A stretch of 64,000 nucleotides of DNA, from positions 1,860,001 to 1,924,000 of the forward strand of contig OY723247.1 in the NCBI GenBank assembly GCA_963210315.1, given 5' to 3'. Positions 30,665 through 41,918 of this stretch are shown here, piece by piece. The first letter of the stretch is position 1, and each line of letters starts with the position of its first letter. The stretch is from Rhynchopus euleeides. Taxonomy: Eukaryota > Euglenozoa > Diplonemea > Diplonemida > Diplonemidae. The notes under the pieces were generated by a model. It was not told where the DNA came from, ran no database searches, and saw nothing but the letters and a program-made list of their open reading frames with translations. Position numbers and translations under genes: made by a program.

Positions 30665-33163
30665 ATGAGCCATGCGGGCAGCGAAGATGACGGCGTGCGC
30701 AGCAACATGGCCGAGGGGGGAGGGATGAGCACCAGCGTCTGCCACACCGGGCTGGGCAGCCCCTCCGCTGATTCCGATGCCTGCCGCGACGACGAGCTGC
30801 TCCGCGCGGGCACGCAGCCCGAGCCGAACACGCCGTCGGAGCCGCAGGTGCTGCCGATGCCGGAGGGGCGCTGCAGCAGCGCGCTCCACACTCCCTGCCA
30901 GGCGAGAACCGAATCCGCGCCTCCAACTGTCCCTGCTGGCGCTGCGTCGTGCGATGCGGCTGCACCTCACATGACACAGTGCTCTGAGGCTGCAGGATCA
31001 GAGATGTCTGCGGTGCGGCTCTCCCTCCCGGTTACACAGAGCCAGCACGCCTCACAGCCGCCGCTGCCTAGCCAGGGGCCCGACGCACCGCCTTCCAAAC
31101 AGCTCAGCACCCTGTCCATCCCCTCGGGGTCTGTGCCGGAGCGTGGGGTGGAGTCTATCAAGACGCGGATGAGGCACGAGTATTACTTCCCGCCACTCCC
31201 TGAGGGGACCTGTGGGGATCTGAAGGTGGCGTATGAGCTGATCGAGAAGATCGGGGAGGGGACCTACGGCAAGGTGTACCGTGCGAAGCACCGCGCGACG
31301 GGTGCCGCCTGTGCCATTAAGGAGATGAAGCTGGACCGCAACCAGGAGGGGTTTCCTCTCACCACGGTGAGGGAGATCACCATCGCGAAGAGGGTCATCA
31401 GCCCGAACCTTGCCAGGATGACCGAAATTATGGTGCAGGAGGGTGTGGTTGCCTTGGTGTTTGAGTATGTTGACCACGACCTGTCAGGGATCCTGATGTC
31501 AGGATACAAGCTGTCGGTGGCGAGCGTCCGATCTCTGTTCTACCAGATCCTGAGGGGGCTGCTCTGCCTGCATAAAAACAGCATCATACACCGCGACCTG
31601 AAGTCGTCTAACGTGCTCATCTCGCGGGATGGGGTGGCGAAGATCTGCGACTTTGGCCTGTCGCGGAAACACACCCGGGGTGACGCCGTGACACCCAACC
31701 TTGTCACCCAGTGGTATCGCCCGCTGGAGATTCTGCTGGAATGTGAAGGGTATGGGTCGAAGATTGACGTGTGGAGTGCAGGGTGTCTGTTTGGGGAGAT
31801 GTTCTTGGCATACCCGCTGTTCCGCGCGCAGAGCGGTGTGGATGAGCAGATCGGGCGCATCACCAACTGGTGCGGCACGCCAAACGAAAGTAATTGGCCT
31901 GGGGTGTCGCGCATGGAAGGGTATCGGCGCATCTCAAAGGACATCCCACGGAGGCTGCGCCGGGAGTTCATCAAAGCGGCTGATCACCAACGGCGGAACA
32001 GGGGTGACGGCGAGGTGGTGCCCGAGCTTGCCATCGATCTGCTCGACAGGATGATGGTGTTGGACCCCGCGCAGCGGCCTTCTGTTCAGGACAGCATGCT
32101 GCATGAGTTCTTCTATCCCCCAGTTCAGGGGAAGGGCCCTGATAAGGCTCGAGAACCGATCCCTCTCAACCTGCAGTATCCCTGCCATGAGTATGAGGTG
32201 AAGCGTCGCTATAACAAGCGGAACCATCACAGAGGAGGTGTCGGTGGTGGTGGTGGCGGGGGCGGTGGCGGTGGCGGTGGCCACGCGCGGCAGGCGACCA
32301 TGCAGGCGCACAATGACGGGTCGACAACGGTGACCTGTGAGACGTTTATCAACAACACGAAGGTGACCCATGAGACGGTGCCCTTCAACACAGGTGCGCA
32401 GGGCGGGAAGAAGGGAGGCGCTGTGCAGGCCCAGGGCGGCAAAGGGGGCAGCAAGGGGAAGGGTGCACAGCCTGCAGGGGGTCCAGGTGGTGGTGGTGGT
32501 GGCGGTGGTGGCGGGGGCGGAGGCCACCGTGGGAATCAGCCCCAAGCAGGTGGCGGCGGGAAGGGTGACAAGCAAGGGTATGTTTTTTTTGGCTGACAAA
32601 CAGCAAAGCCATGTCTTCTTCATCCAACGAGGGGCTGTCAAATTGCAGCGATGGGGGAAGGTGCTAGGTGCTTGCCGTCACACACAGCCTCATGCGTCTG
32701 CCAATCACACACCAACACTTCCGCAGTAATTTTTTTCTGTGTGGTTCGTTTGATCAACGAAGCCCATCTTCTCGTTTTGCCTTTCGCATTTCTCAACGAA
32801 TGATTCTGCACGACTTCCAGCTGTGCTTCCGCCTCTACAATAGGGTCAGACTATTCCGACGCTCGCCACCTTCACCCCCCCCCCCCCCACCCACTACCTC
32901 CTTACAGGCGTGGCGCGCAGAAGCGCACACGATCCACAGCACAACGAGGGCAGCAGCAGCAGCAACAACAGCAGCAGCAGCAGGCTGGCAGAGGACCCCA
33001 GGCTGCGCCAGAGCACCGTGAGGCCCCCCAGGGCAAAGGGCAGGCCCCAAACCCCAACAAACAAGCGAAGCGACATGCGCAGCACACTGCAGGGGGCAAG
33101 GGCCATCGGCCCAGCGGCGGGAAAGCCGGGGCGAAGGACGGCGGTTGGATAGACCGCGAGTAA
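30665..33163 (+). CDS. CDK12/13- or CDK9-like cyclin-dependent kinase, two exons
   Basis: Exons 30665-32577 and 32908-33163 (phase 2) give 722 residues. Residues 1-185 are Ser/Pro-rich and disordered. The kinase domain starts at Tyr190: Gly-loop GEGTYG, ATP Lys219, PSTAIRE-equivalent PLTTVRE (231-237), catalytic HRDLK (Asp311), DFG (Asp329), and T-loop Thr343 in TPNLVTQWYRP. After the domain, a basic block containing CHEY and KRRYNKR resembles the C-terminal extension of CDK12/13, which phosphorylates the RNA polymerase II CTD during elongation. The tail is then low complexity: poly-Gly tracts, and in exon 2 a poly-Gln run of about 11 and a GKG/RP-rich end. All catalytic residues are present, so it should be active. 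ATG 30665 directly follows a likely splice acceptor. A CDK9-like assignment is the main alternative. Confidence 0.85.
32578..32907 (+). other. Intron, 330 bp, phase 2
   Basis: 5' site GTATGTTT directly after the GDKQG codons; 3' site CCTCCTTACAG at 32897-32907 after C15. Without splicing the frame stops at 32594-32596. The downstream frame continues with Gly/Gln/Lys-rich sequence like the end of exon 1. Confidence 0.7.
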
Positions 33164-33706
33164 GCAGCAGCGTAAGGAACATACACACACGCGCCTATCC
33201 CCAAGCACTCATCCCACCCCAATCCCTCCCTTTCAACCACCCTGGCCTGGTGGGGTGTGGGGGTGTGTGGTGAGTCGCAGGTGGTGTGTGTGTGTGTGTA
33301 CATCTAGCCTCTCAAACGCGTCGTGACTTGTGACTTGCCTTTTGACGTTGCCCCTCCCAGGCAATGGCTTTTTGCCCTCCCTCCCCCGCCCTGCCCCCGA
33401 CCTGCGTTGGCGCAAGCAATGCGCCGACACCATTCTGTCCGGAAGGGAGGCAGGAGGGGGTGGGGGTTGGTGTGAGCCAGCATTCCTGTGTGGGGGGGGG
33501 GGGCTGCGCACGCCCGAGTTTGGCAAAATTTGCACAAAAAAATGGCAAAAAATGTGAAAAGCCCCTGCCGGTATCCTGCTCGATACAGGCAATATACAAA
33601 GCACGCCGCCCACCCCTTCTGTGGTTATCGGCGTTGAGTATGGTGGGGCGGGATTGGGTCGAGCGGCTCACCACGCATATTCACGCCCGTCCTTCTCAGG
33701 CCTTGC
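33164..33706. other. Intergenic spacer, no gene recognised
   Basis: GT microsatellite at 33280-33300 and a G11 run near 33492. CGTCCTTCTCAG at 33689-33700 is a likely acceptor just before the next ATG. Confidence 0.5.
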
Positions 33707-34189
33707 ATGGGGTGCTTCGGCAGCAAGGGGTCGTGCGATGGTTCCAGCGTCATGACTGTGCGTGGGGAGCGCATCGAGGCGCATGTGCCCGAGGCTGTCA
33801 GCGAGGAGCCAGGCGAGTGGCAGTGGCTGATCCCTCACTGGCCAACCAAACTGGTGCTCCCCGCCACGCTGACTAGCCAGGTCTGTTCGGACGTCAAAGG
33901 GGGCAAGCAGTTCTCATTCCGGCTGAAGCTCGAACGATACCACGAAGGCTATCACTTCGACATTGTGCGGGTGGATGGCGGGCTGCCGCAGTTCATCGCT
34001 GCTGCCTCTGCAATGCAGGAGGAGGATACGCTGATGACGACACGAATTGTGCATAAGTACGCAGCTCCAATCTCCACCGTCGCCGCCGATCCTGATCCAA
34101 AACGACGTTATAGTGAGGCAGATTTTCTTGCACCTGCTCCTATCTATACCGGTCCATTCTGCCTGACTGTGTCCTTCGATCCCCCTTGA
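33707..34189 (+). CDS. Small MGC-type protein, probably N-myristoylated/palmitoylated, unknown function
   Basis: 160 residues, starting MGCFGSKGSC. Gly2 with Ser6 fits an N-myristoylation signal, and Cys3 could be palmitoylated, so membrane anchoring is plausible. The body (about 35-160) looks like a small globular, beta-rich domain with no transmembrane helix or catalytic motif I can name. Euglenozoans have many small MGC-type proteins, including short calpain-related ones, but I do not see the diagnostic calpain-related motifs and do not assign it. The start is supported by a pyrimidine-rich CTTCTCAG six bases upstream. Confidence 0.65.
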   Translation: MGCFGSKGSCDGSSVMTVRGERIEAHVPEAVSEEPGEWQWLIPHWPTKLVLPATLTSQVCSDVKGGKQFSFRLKLERYHEGYHFDIVRVDGGLPQFIAAASAMQEEDTLMTTRIVHKYAAPISTVAADPDPKRRYSEADFLAPAPIYTGPFCLTVSFDPP

Positions 34190-35197
34190 AAGCGGCCTGG
34201 GTTGGGGCTGGGGCTGGGCAGCAGCGGGCACGAAGGCAGAGAGGTTGTGTGCATGCCCCAACGTTTGGTGTGGCAGAAATGATGTGGCGTTGGTTGTGCG
34301 AAACCCCTCGGCGGTGGGGCTTGGGGTCGGTGCGGAGTGGGTTGGATGGGTTGGAAGCAAAGTAGAACCCGCTGTGCTAACCCCACCAAGCAGCCATAGC
34401 TCGGCACGATTGCTCAGTGCAATGGCCTGGCTGTATTCTCTGTATTTCTGTTCGTTTCCTTCGCCCGTTTTTATATTTGTGGAACGGAGCACTGCTCGCG
34501 AAGGCCACCTGATTTGGCCTGGGTTTGGCGGTGTTGCGGCCGAAAACCACCCGGTGTTGGTCAGGTGGGGTGGGAGGGTGTGTGCTCTTGGAGACCCACA
34601 CACAGCCCTGAGGGTGTGGGTGTGGTCAATCGCTGTCGCCTCCCATGCACACATCGGATACATCACCGTTTTCTCAGAAGAGTCTGTGCTTTCCAGCTCA
34701 GGAAACAGCGGTGGGTGGCTGGAGTGTATGTTTGCATCTGGGATGTCAGGTATTTTGTACCCGATCCGTGTCGGTCAGTGGTCGCCAAGTTCTGCCCCCC
34801 TCCCACCCCACCACACGAGACCTTGGGGACACCGTCTGCAAAAATCTTGAGCGCATACCACTGCCAAGAAGTCACAGCGCCAATCAGCAGCAACCGCTCT
34901 TAGTGTTTTGGTGTTTTTGTTTGTTGTGATTTGTTATGAGTGGGGCGAGTGCACGGATCACGTTTGGTTGCTGGTGGTGAGCCGACTTTCTGCCCGCACG
35001 AGCTGCTAACAAATGTATTCCGCTGCGCGAAACCTGTCACCACCTCCACCACAGCAGGAGCTGGTGTGCCCCCACCCCACGCCAGCACACCCCACTCCCC
35101 CCCCACGGCACCGGCGAAAGGGTGAACGGGACGGGGGTGGGCAAAGGGGTGTGGGGGATTGCGGCGTAAACGGGCGCCCCCTCCCCTCCCCCCCGAC
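34190..35197. other. Intergenic spacer, no gene recognised
   Basis: 1.0 kb without a convincing reading frame. C-rich leader immediately upstream of the channel gene. Confidence 0.5.
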
Positions 35198-37096
35198 ATG
35201 TCTTTCTCGTCGGATGTGAGCGGAGGGACGATCAAAAGGCGGCTCTATGTGTTCATGCTGCAGTTTGTGGCAGTCACACTGTACCTCCTGTTCGGCGGGA
35301 TCGTCCTCCACATCATCGAAGATCCTCTCGAGTCGAGCAGGCGGCAGGATATGCAGGAGGCTGTTGACCGCATCATCATAAGCCACTCCCTCAACTATGA
35401 GACGATGAAGACGCTGCAGGAGGAGGGGATGTGCGACTTCCACTTCTACAACGACACGACATTCCACCCCAAGTGGACCCTCTCCGGTGCGACCTTCTTC
35501 TCCCTGACTGTCATCACCACCATCGGATACGGCAACCAGGTCCCCGGGACGTACACTGGGAGGTCGTTCACCGTGTTTTATGCGATTCTCGGAATCGGGA
35601 TTGTCTCCCAGCTTCTCGGGTCCTGCGCAACGACACTGCTGAGCATCATGAAGCGCCTCGGGAAACGGGTCGGGAAGTGCTGCAGCGTCATCAGCTTCCT
35701 TTTTGACGAAGACGACGACACAACCGACATCCCAAAGCCCGACGGCGTGGTCCACCTCGAGGCAGTCTTCCCCCTCCACGACTGGGAAAGGCTCTGGGTC
35801 CACCACATGAGTGATGGGTACTGCCCCCTGATACATCTGCCCGACCTCCTCCACTCCCTCACCGATGAGATCACCCGGGACAAGCCGGAGCTCCGCCGCG
35901 AGCTGCTCAACCGCATCGGGCAGAAGGGCGAGCTGATGCAGCACGTGATGGACTCCGCTGAGAGGGACAAGAAGAACAAGATCTCCGCGCCGGAGCTCGC
36001 GCGGCTGATCGCCCTCTTCTATACAACCGCGTCCTCCATGCCGAGGCGTGTTCACTACAAAACGCTCATCAGGCTTTTCGCACTCTGCTGCGCTTGGGCA
36101 TGCGTCTGGGCTGTCGTCTTCCTGGCCTTTGAGGATTGGAGCTACCGTGAGGCGCTGTGGTTCTGCGCAGTCACCATGTCGACAATTGGTTTCGGAGACT
36201 ACACCCCCGACAACGCGCTGTCGAAGCTGATGGCGTACGTCTTCATCATCACGGGTGTCGGGCTCGCCGCGGCAGCCCTCCAAGCGGTGTGGGAGTGGTT
36301 CGACGAGAAGCGCTTCTGGTTCCTCCAGAAGTACGCTACGCATAAGATGATCCAGGCCCACGAGATCCCCGTCTGCCTCAACCCCGAGCGGAGGTTTGAC
36401 TCACCCAGGATGCAGCCGCTGAAGTCGCCTGCCGAGGCCTCCATTGGAGAGGGGACGCTGCAGGTCCCCCTTGCCGACCTCAACGACACTGCCAGCGCGG
36501 ACACACCCCTGGCTGACTGCGTGCCGCATGAGTCCAACCTGACGGAGGGCGGCACGCGCCACCCCTTCCGGCAGTACCGCAGCGGGACAACGACGGATGA
36601 TGCGTTGCTGCCCTCCTCGCCCGCTCTCTACCCTGCGGCGCGGCCGCGCCACCCTGGGATGTCGGGGAGTTTCAGAGACTATCCTGCGCCCGTCAGGTGG
36701 GTGCGGCCGGGCGGGTCGCTGCCGTCGCCCGGCGGGCCGGGCCCTGGGCCCGGGCCTGGGGCTGCGAGAGAGAGGCGGCGGGTCAGCCGCGCGGCGTCGC
36801 CGCTGCGCCTAATGGACTCAGTGTTGGATGGCAGCGTGGAGAGCGGCAGGGCGGCGTCGCCGGAGGTGAACCACGTCTGGCATACGCCAGTGGGTGGCGT
36901 GGCGCCGTCGCCGCTGCACCGCCCCGGGAGTGCCTACTCGCTGCAGTCGGTGGGGGGTGTGGGGCGGACGTTCTCGTTCTTCGCAGAGGGGTCCGCAGCG
37001 AGCAACCCTCCCCCCGGTGCAGCGAAGGGTCCTCCGCAGGAGAGGAAGCAGAGCAGCGATCCGCCCGACAGCTTCGACGAAGTCCAGAGGGTGTGA
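35198..37096 (+). CDS. Two-pore-domain potassium channel (K2P/TPK type)
   Basis: 632 residues. TM1 about 15-40; pore loop 1 with selectivity filter TIGYG (108-112); TM2 about 124-150. A cytosolic loop of about 140 residues follows. TM3 is about 290-311, pore loop 2 has TIGFG (329-333), and TM4 is about 344-367. This TM-P-TM-TM-P-TM order defines two-pore K+ channels, which dimerise to carry background K+ current across plasma, vacuolar or ciliary membranes. The loop holds ERDKKNKISAPE (255-266), an EF-hand-like spacing with weak ligands, so calcium binding is uncertain. The C-terminal 260 residues are Pro/Ser/Gly-rich and probably disordered and phosphorylated. ATG 35198 is chosen because upstream codons are a proline/arginine run from C-rich leader DNA. 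Confidence 0.88.
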   Translation: MSFSSDVSGGTIKRRLYVFMLQFVAVTLYLLFGGIVLHIIEDPLESSRRQDMQEAVDRIIISHSLNYETMKTLQEEGMCDFHFYNDTTFHPKWTLSGATFFSLTVITTIGYGNQVPGTYTGRSFTVFYAILGIGIVSQLLGSCATTLLSIMKRLGKRVGKCCSVISFLFDEDDDTTDIPKPDGVVHLEAVFPLHDWERLWVHHMSDGYCPLIHLPDLLHSLTDEITRDKPELRRELLNRIGQKGELMQHVMDSAERDKKNKISAPELARLIALFYTTASSMPRRVHYKTLIRLFALCCAWACVWAVVFLAFEDWSYREALWFCAVTMSTIGFGDYTPDNALSKLMAYVFIITGVGLAAAALQAVWEWFDEKRFWFLQKYATHKMIQAHEIPVCLNPERRFDSPRMQPLKSPAEASIGEGTLQVPLADLNDTASADTPLADCVPHESNLTEGGTRHPFRQYRSGTTTDDALLPSSPALYPAARPRHPGMSGSFRDYPAPVRWVRPGGSLPSPGGPGPGPGPGAARERRRVSRAASPLRLMDSVLDGSVESGRAASPEVNHVWHTPVGGVAPSPLHRPGSAYSLQSVGGVGRTFSFFAEGSAASNPPPGAAKGPPQERKQSSDPPDSFDEVQRV

Positions 37097-37991
37097 GTGT
37101 GGGTGTGGTGACCACGTTTTGTGTGGGGAGATCCTGCGCGGATCATTGCCCACCCCCGCCCATGTGTGTGTGTGAAAAATGCAAAGTGGTGTGGAGATAT
37201 ATACATTGGGCAGCGTATTTTGTACTGCCTTGTTCCAATAGGAATGAAGAAAAAAAAAGCAATAAGGAAAACAAGAAGAAGGCATGATGCGGTGCTGTGT
37301 GCATGTCACCCCTGGGAAGAACGCTCCGAGGAATTCGCCACTGGTGTACCCGTGAAAAAAATAATGCCGTGTAGGGAAAAAACCTGCTCACGGAAAGAAC
37401 TGCGCAAAAAGAGGAAAAAACTGCCCAATTGCCTCATCTCTCACACTCTCTCTCCTCTCAACTCACCTGCCCCCGACGATGATTTTACTCATTTCACACG
37501 CCCTCGTGCCAGTTTTCCCGGGATGGGGTGGGGAGTGATTCCATGTACGACGTTGGTTGTCCGGTCGTCCGGACTGCACTCCGGGCTCGCTGGCTGACTA
37601 CTCCAGTCCGGCTTCCGGCTCCCCGGGGCCCCGGCGACAGCGTCGTACTCCTCCTTCGGGACTCCCCCTCCCCCCTTCACTTTATTTAGCCTTTGCCTGA
37701 TTTCCCTGCCTGCCCCACACACCCACAGGCCCCCCCCCCCCCCATGCACTTCGTTTTGTATTACTACTGTCTGGGACCCCCCCCCCCCTCTCCCCCCCCC
37801 CCCCCATTCCCAAATCGATACAGGGGCACAAAGTATGTGGTGTCAAGGAGAGACTACGTATTACGGACAGACACCTGGTTGTGTTTTAGTGATACTGTAT
37901 TGCGGTCCAACCACCAAGCCACTGACAGACAACTGCTACACACCCTCCCGTTGTGCATTGATCTGCCTTGTACAACATATCTGGTGTAGTG
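37097..37991. other. Intergenic spacer, no gene recognised
   Basis: 0.9 kb with C runs at 37730-37805. It marks the boundary between the host gene block and the repeat-rich right part of the window. Confidence 0.5.
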
Positions 37992-38061
37992 ACTACAAAA
38001 AGGACTAACATTGCGAGAAGGTGCTGGGAGATTTACTTTTCCATTCCCTCTCGACGATCAA
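37992..38061 (+). repeat. Introner-like repeat, copy 2
   Basis: Nearly identical to the 70 bp in the KY-like gene's intron (10204-10273), again followed by a C-rich tract (C12) and an AG (38074-38075), here at the edge of the family viii element. No gene is recognised around it. Confidence 0.75.
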
Positions 38062-38479
38062 ACCCCCCCCCCTAGGGGGGGTCAAATGCCACCCTTTTAC
38101 GTGGACAAACACGATTTTTCAAAAAACCGGCGCAGAGGCCCCAAAGCCCCCGTAAACCCTCCAAACCCCCCCAGATCGGTCCGGAAACCCATCGAACCCC
38201 ACTTTTCCACCATTCCGGGCACCTCAGGTGCCCGAATTGGGGTACCTAAATTTTGTGCCACCGTTTGGTACCGGACAGTGCCACTGTGTGGGAGGTTGGA
38301 AAAGAAAATGCCCCAACACACCACATCTGAGGGTTGCAATGCATGTTGCTTGCCAACCACGTCATCCGGTGGGTGTCAGGCGCTATGTAGGTGGCATTAG
38401 CCAGGTCTTCGATGAGTTCTGGCTTGTATATGTACCTCCCTGCCACCATGCACCGGGAGGCTGCCTGTAGGTACGGAAC

Positions 38480-38945
38480 AAGTCCAGATGGTCGTGTGAT
38501 TCCTGTGCAGCAGTGCTCCACAACCGGGATGTGTTGACAACGACTGTTGCAACACGAGCTGTACATTCCGGGAACACACGAAGTGCGCTGTCGTGGTACC
38601 CATTGTGCCAGAATTGGTAGTTGCTGCGGTCTACTTTGCCTGGCCCAAGAGCACTGGTACTGAACGGTGCAATATGCGTGGCGAGGTGAATGCAACGGAA
38701 GCGCGCAAAGTCAATACAGCTCTCGGATGGCGGGTGGTGGTGCCACTAGTGTGTGACGTTCACTCGAGGATACAACGCATCACAATGAATCAGCAACCGT
38801 GGACCGAGTACAATACGCTCTCTGTGGCTGGTGTGGGGGACAAAGGCAGTGCCTGTGCCGCAGGCAGGGAGGTACATATACAAGCCAGAACTCATCGAAG
38901 ACCTGGCTGATGCCACCTACATAGCGCCTGACACCCACCGGATGA
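38480..38945 (+). pseudogene. Remnant of family viii transposase
   Basis: Plus-strand fragments match the intact family viii protein: a stretch equivalent to its residues about 458-540 (for example VPELVVAAV then RGEVNATEARK), then a jump to the C-terminal region (about 680-737). Frameshifts and stops are present, and the C-terminal piece also occurs inverted at about 38390-38445. Non-functional. Confidence 0.75.
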
Positions 38946-39212
38946 CGTGGTTGGCAAGCAACATGCATTGCAACCCTCAGATGTGGTGTGTTGGGGCATT
39001 TTCTTTTCCAACCTCCCACACAGTGGCACTGTCCGGTACCAAACGGTGGCACAAAATTTAGGTACCCCAATTCGGGCACCTGAGGTGCCCGGAATGGTGG
39101 AAAAGTGGGGTTCGATGGGTTTCCGGACCGATCTGGGGGGGTTTGGAGGGTTTACGGGGGCTTTGGGGCCTCTGCGCCGGTTTTTTGAAAAATCGTGTTT
39201 GTCACCCCCATT

Positions 39213-41918
39213 CACGGTGGGATCTTGTAAATTTTACATGTATAACTACAAGTATAATACATGTATTATACACATACATCGGGCGTTATTGCGTTACCAG
39301 TAACGGTAATACCGTTATTTTTTCGGTAAAATAACTTACCGTTAATAACGTTCCAGAACGGCCGAATAACGTTATCCGAAAATCGGTAACGTTATTTTTC
39401 CGCGTTATACCGTTATCGATAACGGTAATACCGTTATTACCGTTATCAGGAACGGTAATAACGTTATCGGTAACGTTATTACCGTTATTACCGTTATCGG
39501 TAACGGTAATACCGTTATCAGTAACGGTAATAACGTTATCGGTAACGTTATTACCGTTATTACCGGTAATACCGCGTTATTTTCGGTATTTTTGGGCAAC
39601 TTCTATAGGGGGACCCTTTTCGAATTTTTTTTTCGGGGTGGCCAGAATGGGCTGTTTTAGGCTATTTGAGGCCATTTTCGAGCAAATTTTTGGGTTTAGA
39701 GCCACGCAAAGGGTCTAAAATGGGCATGCCAATCTCAAAAAATGCTCAAAATTCCGAGAGATTTCAGATTTTTCGAATTTTTTGACCGAGAAAATTCTGA
39801 CCCCAAAATGTGGTCCTTGTGGTCTGGAACTGTCCGTTGTCGAAGGAATTGGTGAAAAAATCGTGATTTTTGGCCTCTGGATCACCCATGCCGTCCCAAA
39901 AATCAAGCAAAAGAGGTTTGGTAGGTGCATTTTTGGGTGAACATGAGCCATTGTGCCAACCTGCTTGATTTCACCCGAAAATTGGAATCCGTTGAATATG
40001 GTTTCTGATGAAAATGTGAAAATTTTCGACCTTCCTCGCAGTTTTTGCCACTTCCTTGCCCCATCTTTCCCACCCAAAATCGAAGTACCGTGAATGGTGT
40101 TGTTGAAAGGTCCAAATTGCGTTGGTTGTGCGTAGTTCTGCCGAAATCGTGCACACGTTGTGCATAGTGCATGTGTAACGCCATTTGCGACCAAAATGTA
40201 AATTTCCTGCACCCGAGCGTTGACGCTTCCACACACCCTTACAAACCCACTTGCCTGATGAAGGGGGTGGTGTGTAGAGCACGTTTGGCAGGGCTGAATG
40301 ACACTTTCCGCGCGAAGGTCGTGTGCGTAAGTAAAAAACGGTCCGAGGGCCGGAGGCCCGAGGCCTTTTTTTACCTGCACGAGGGTGCAATTGAGGCCGA
40401 TACGGGGTGCAGATGATGGTTTCTTGCACAACCCAGTCATGTTTTGCACATCACGACGAACTCGGAAATTCCTCATATTTGCACTCCAGGTCTCATATTT
40501 GCACTGGTGCAAATATGGGACCTGGAGTGCGTGCAAATAATGACTGGGGGGTGCAAGAAAGTTCAAATTGTGTAGTTCCTGCGTACTTCGTGCGTAGCCC
40601 GAGCGTACTTTGGGTAGTTCGTGCGTATATTGTGCGAAGCGTCTTTGACAGCACCAGTAACGGACTTTTGGAACGTAACTATTTTAGAACGGACCGGGAA
40701 AAAATGGGCACGTCGCTACTTCGCGCTACTTCGTCGCTCGTAACGAGTAAAAATATCAGGTGGTTTATACACCGCCAATGTGAGGTGTGCGGGTGTATTC
40801 CTGAAGGATTCACTTCTGCGTCCACACTGAGTGATTTTGGAGTGATTTTCACTCCAAATTTCACTCCAGGAACATTGGATGCTGCAAGGTTGCAGGGGTT
40901 TCTGCAGTATTTGCCTTGAAAAAGCCAAAAAACATGATTTTTTCACGAAACTCGACATGTCCGTGCGTTATTATCCAAAAAATGGTCCCAGGGGGGTATT
41001 CTGGAGCCATCTCCACCAAAAACTACACCATCCGCCCGCAAAATTGTCCGAATAACGCAAGTTTTCATGAAAATAACGGAAAAATAACGCGTTATTTTAG
41101 GAGAAAACGTTTTCCAATTTTTTGACATCACGGAGTGGCCCCCTGGAGTGATATTTTACCCAAGAAAATTCTTTTAGGGGGGGTAGGGACCCGAGTTTCG
41201 GGTCAGATTCACCGGGAAATGCTGCCTTTTTTGGGGTCAAAAAATAACGCAAAAATAACGTTATTACCGTTACTGGTAACGGAATAACGCCCAATGTATG
41301 TATACATGTATAATACTTGCATGTCAACTATTATACATGTATAATACATGTATATGCCTGAAATATACATGTAAAATACATGTATATCAAGTAAAAATAC
41401 AAGTATAATACTTGCATGTCAACTATTATACATGTATTTTTACTTGATATACATGTATTTTACATGTATATTTCAGGCATTTACATGTATTTTACATGTA
41501 TAATACTTGTCATGCAAGTATTATACATGTAAAATACTTGCATGCAAGTAAAATACATGTATTTTACTTGCATGCAAGTATTTTACTTGTCATGCAAGTA
41601 TTATACATGTATTTTACTTGTCATGCAAGTATTTTACATGTATAATACTTGCATGACAAGTATTATACATGTAAAATACATGTAAATGCCTGAAATATAC
41701 ATGTAAAATACATGTATATCAAGTAAAAATACATGTATAATAGTTGACATGCAAGTATTATACTTGTATTTTTACTTGATATACATGTATTTTACATGTA
41801 TATTTCAGGCATATACATGTATTATACATGTATAATAGTTGACATGCAAGTATTATACATGTATAATACATGTATATACTTGTAGTTATACATGTAAAAT
41901 TTACAAGATCCCACCGTG
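39213..41918. mobile_element. Family i palindromic element, copy 1 (contains family v)
   Basis: TIR begins CACGGTGGGATCTTGTAAAT at 39213 and the reverse complement ends at 41918; TT duplicated at the target. Outside the nested family v insert it is about 0.68 kb of ACATGTATAATAC, ACTTGCATGCAAGT and TTCAGGCAT units arranged as one large imperfect palindrome (41302-41900). No coding capacity, so non-autonomous. Confidence 0.85.
39272..41301. mobile_element. Family v element (TAACGGTAAT palindromes), 2.0 kb
   Basis: Compared with other family i copies, the insert is bounded by ATAC (39268-39271 and 41302-41305). The ends read ACATACATCGGGCGTTATT and its near inverse. The left 300 bp is a dense array of TAACGGTAATACCGTTA-type units; fewer copies lie at the right end. 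The interior contains a 30 bp inverted repeat near 40477-40545 and one long minus-strand open frame (39715-40566) without coding character. Subterminal sequence at 39600-39700 resembles that of family vi. Confidence 0.75.

Noticed and set aside
39715-40566. 283-codon minus-strand open frame in family v
   Set aside because: No domain or coding-like composition recognised, and it overlaps inverted and dispersed repeats.
41302-41900. CRISPR-like or telomere-like array of short repeats
   Set aside because: Units are palindromic, variable and without spacers of constant length. They form one large inverted structure bounded by CACGG TIRs in a eukaryotic genome.
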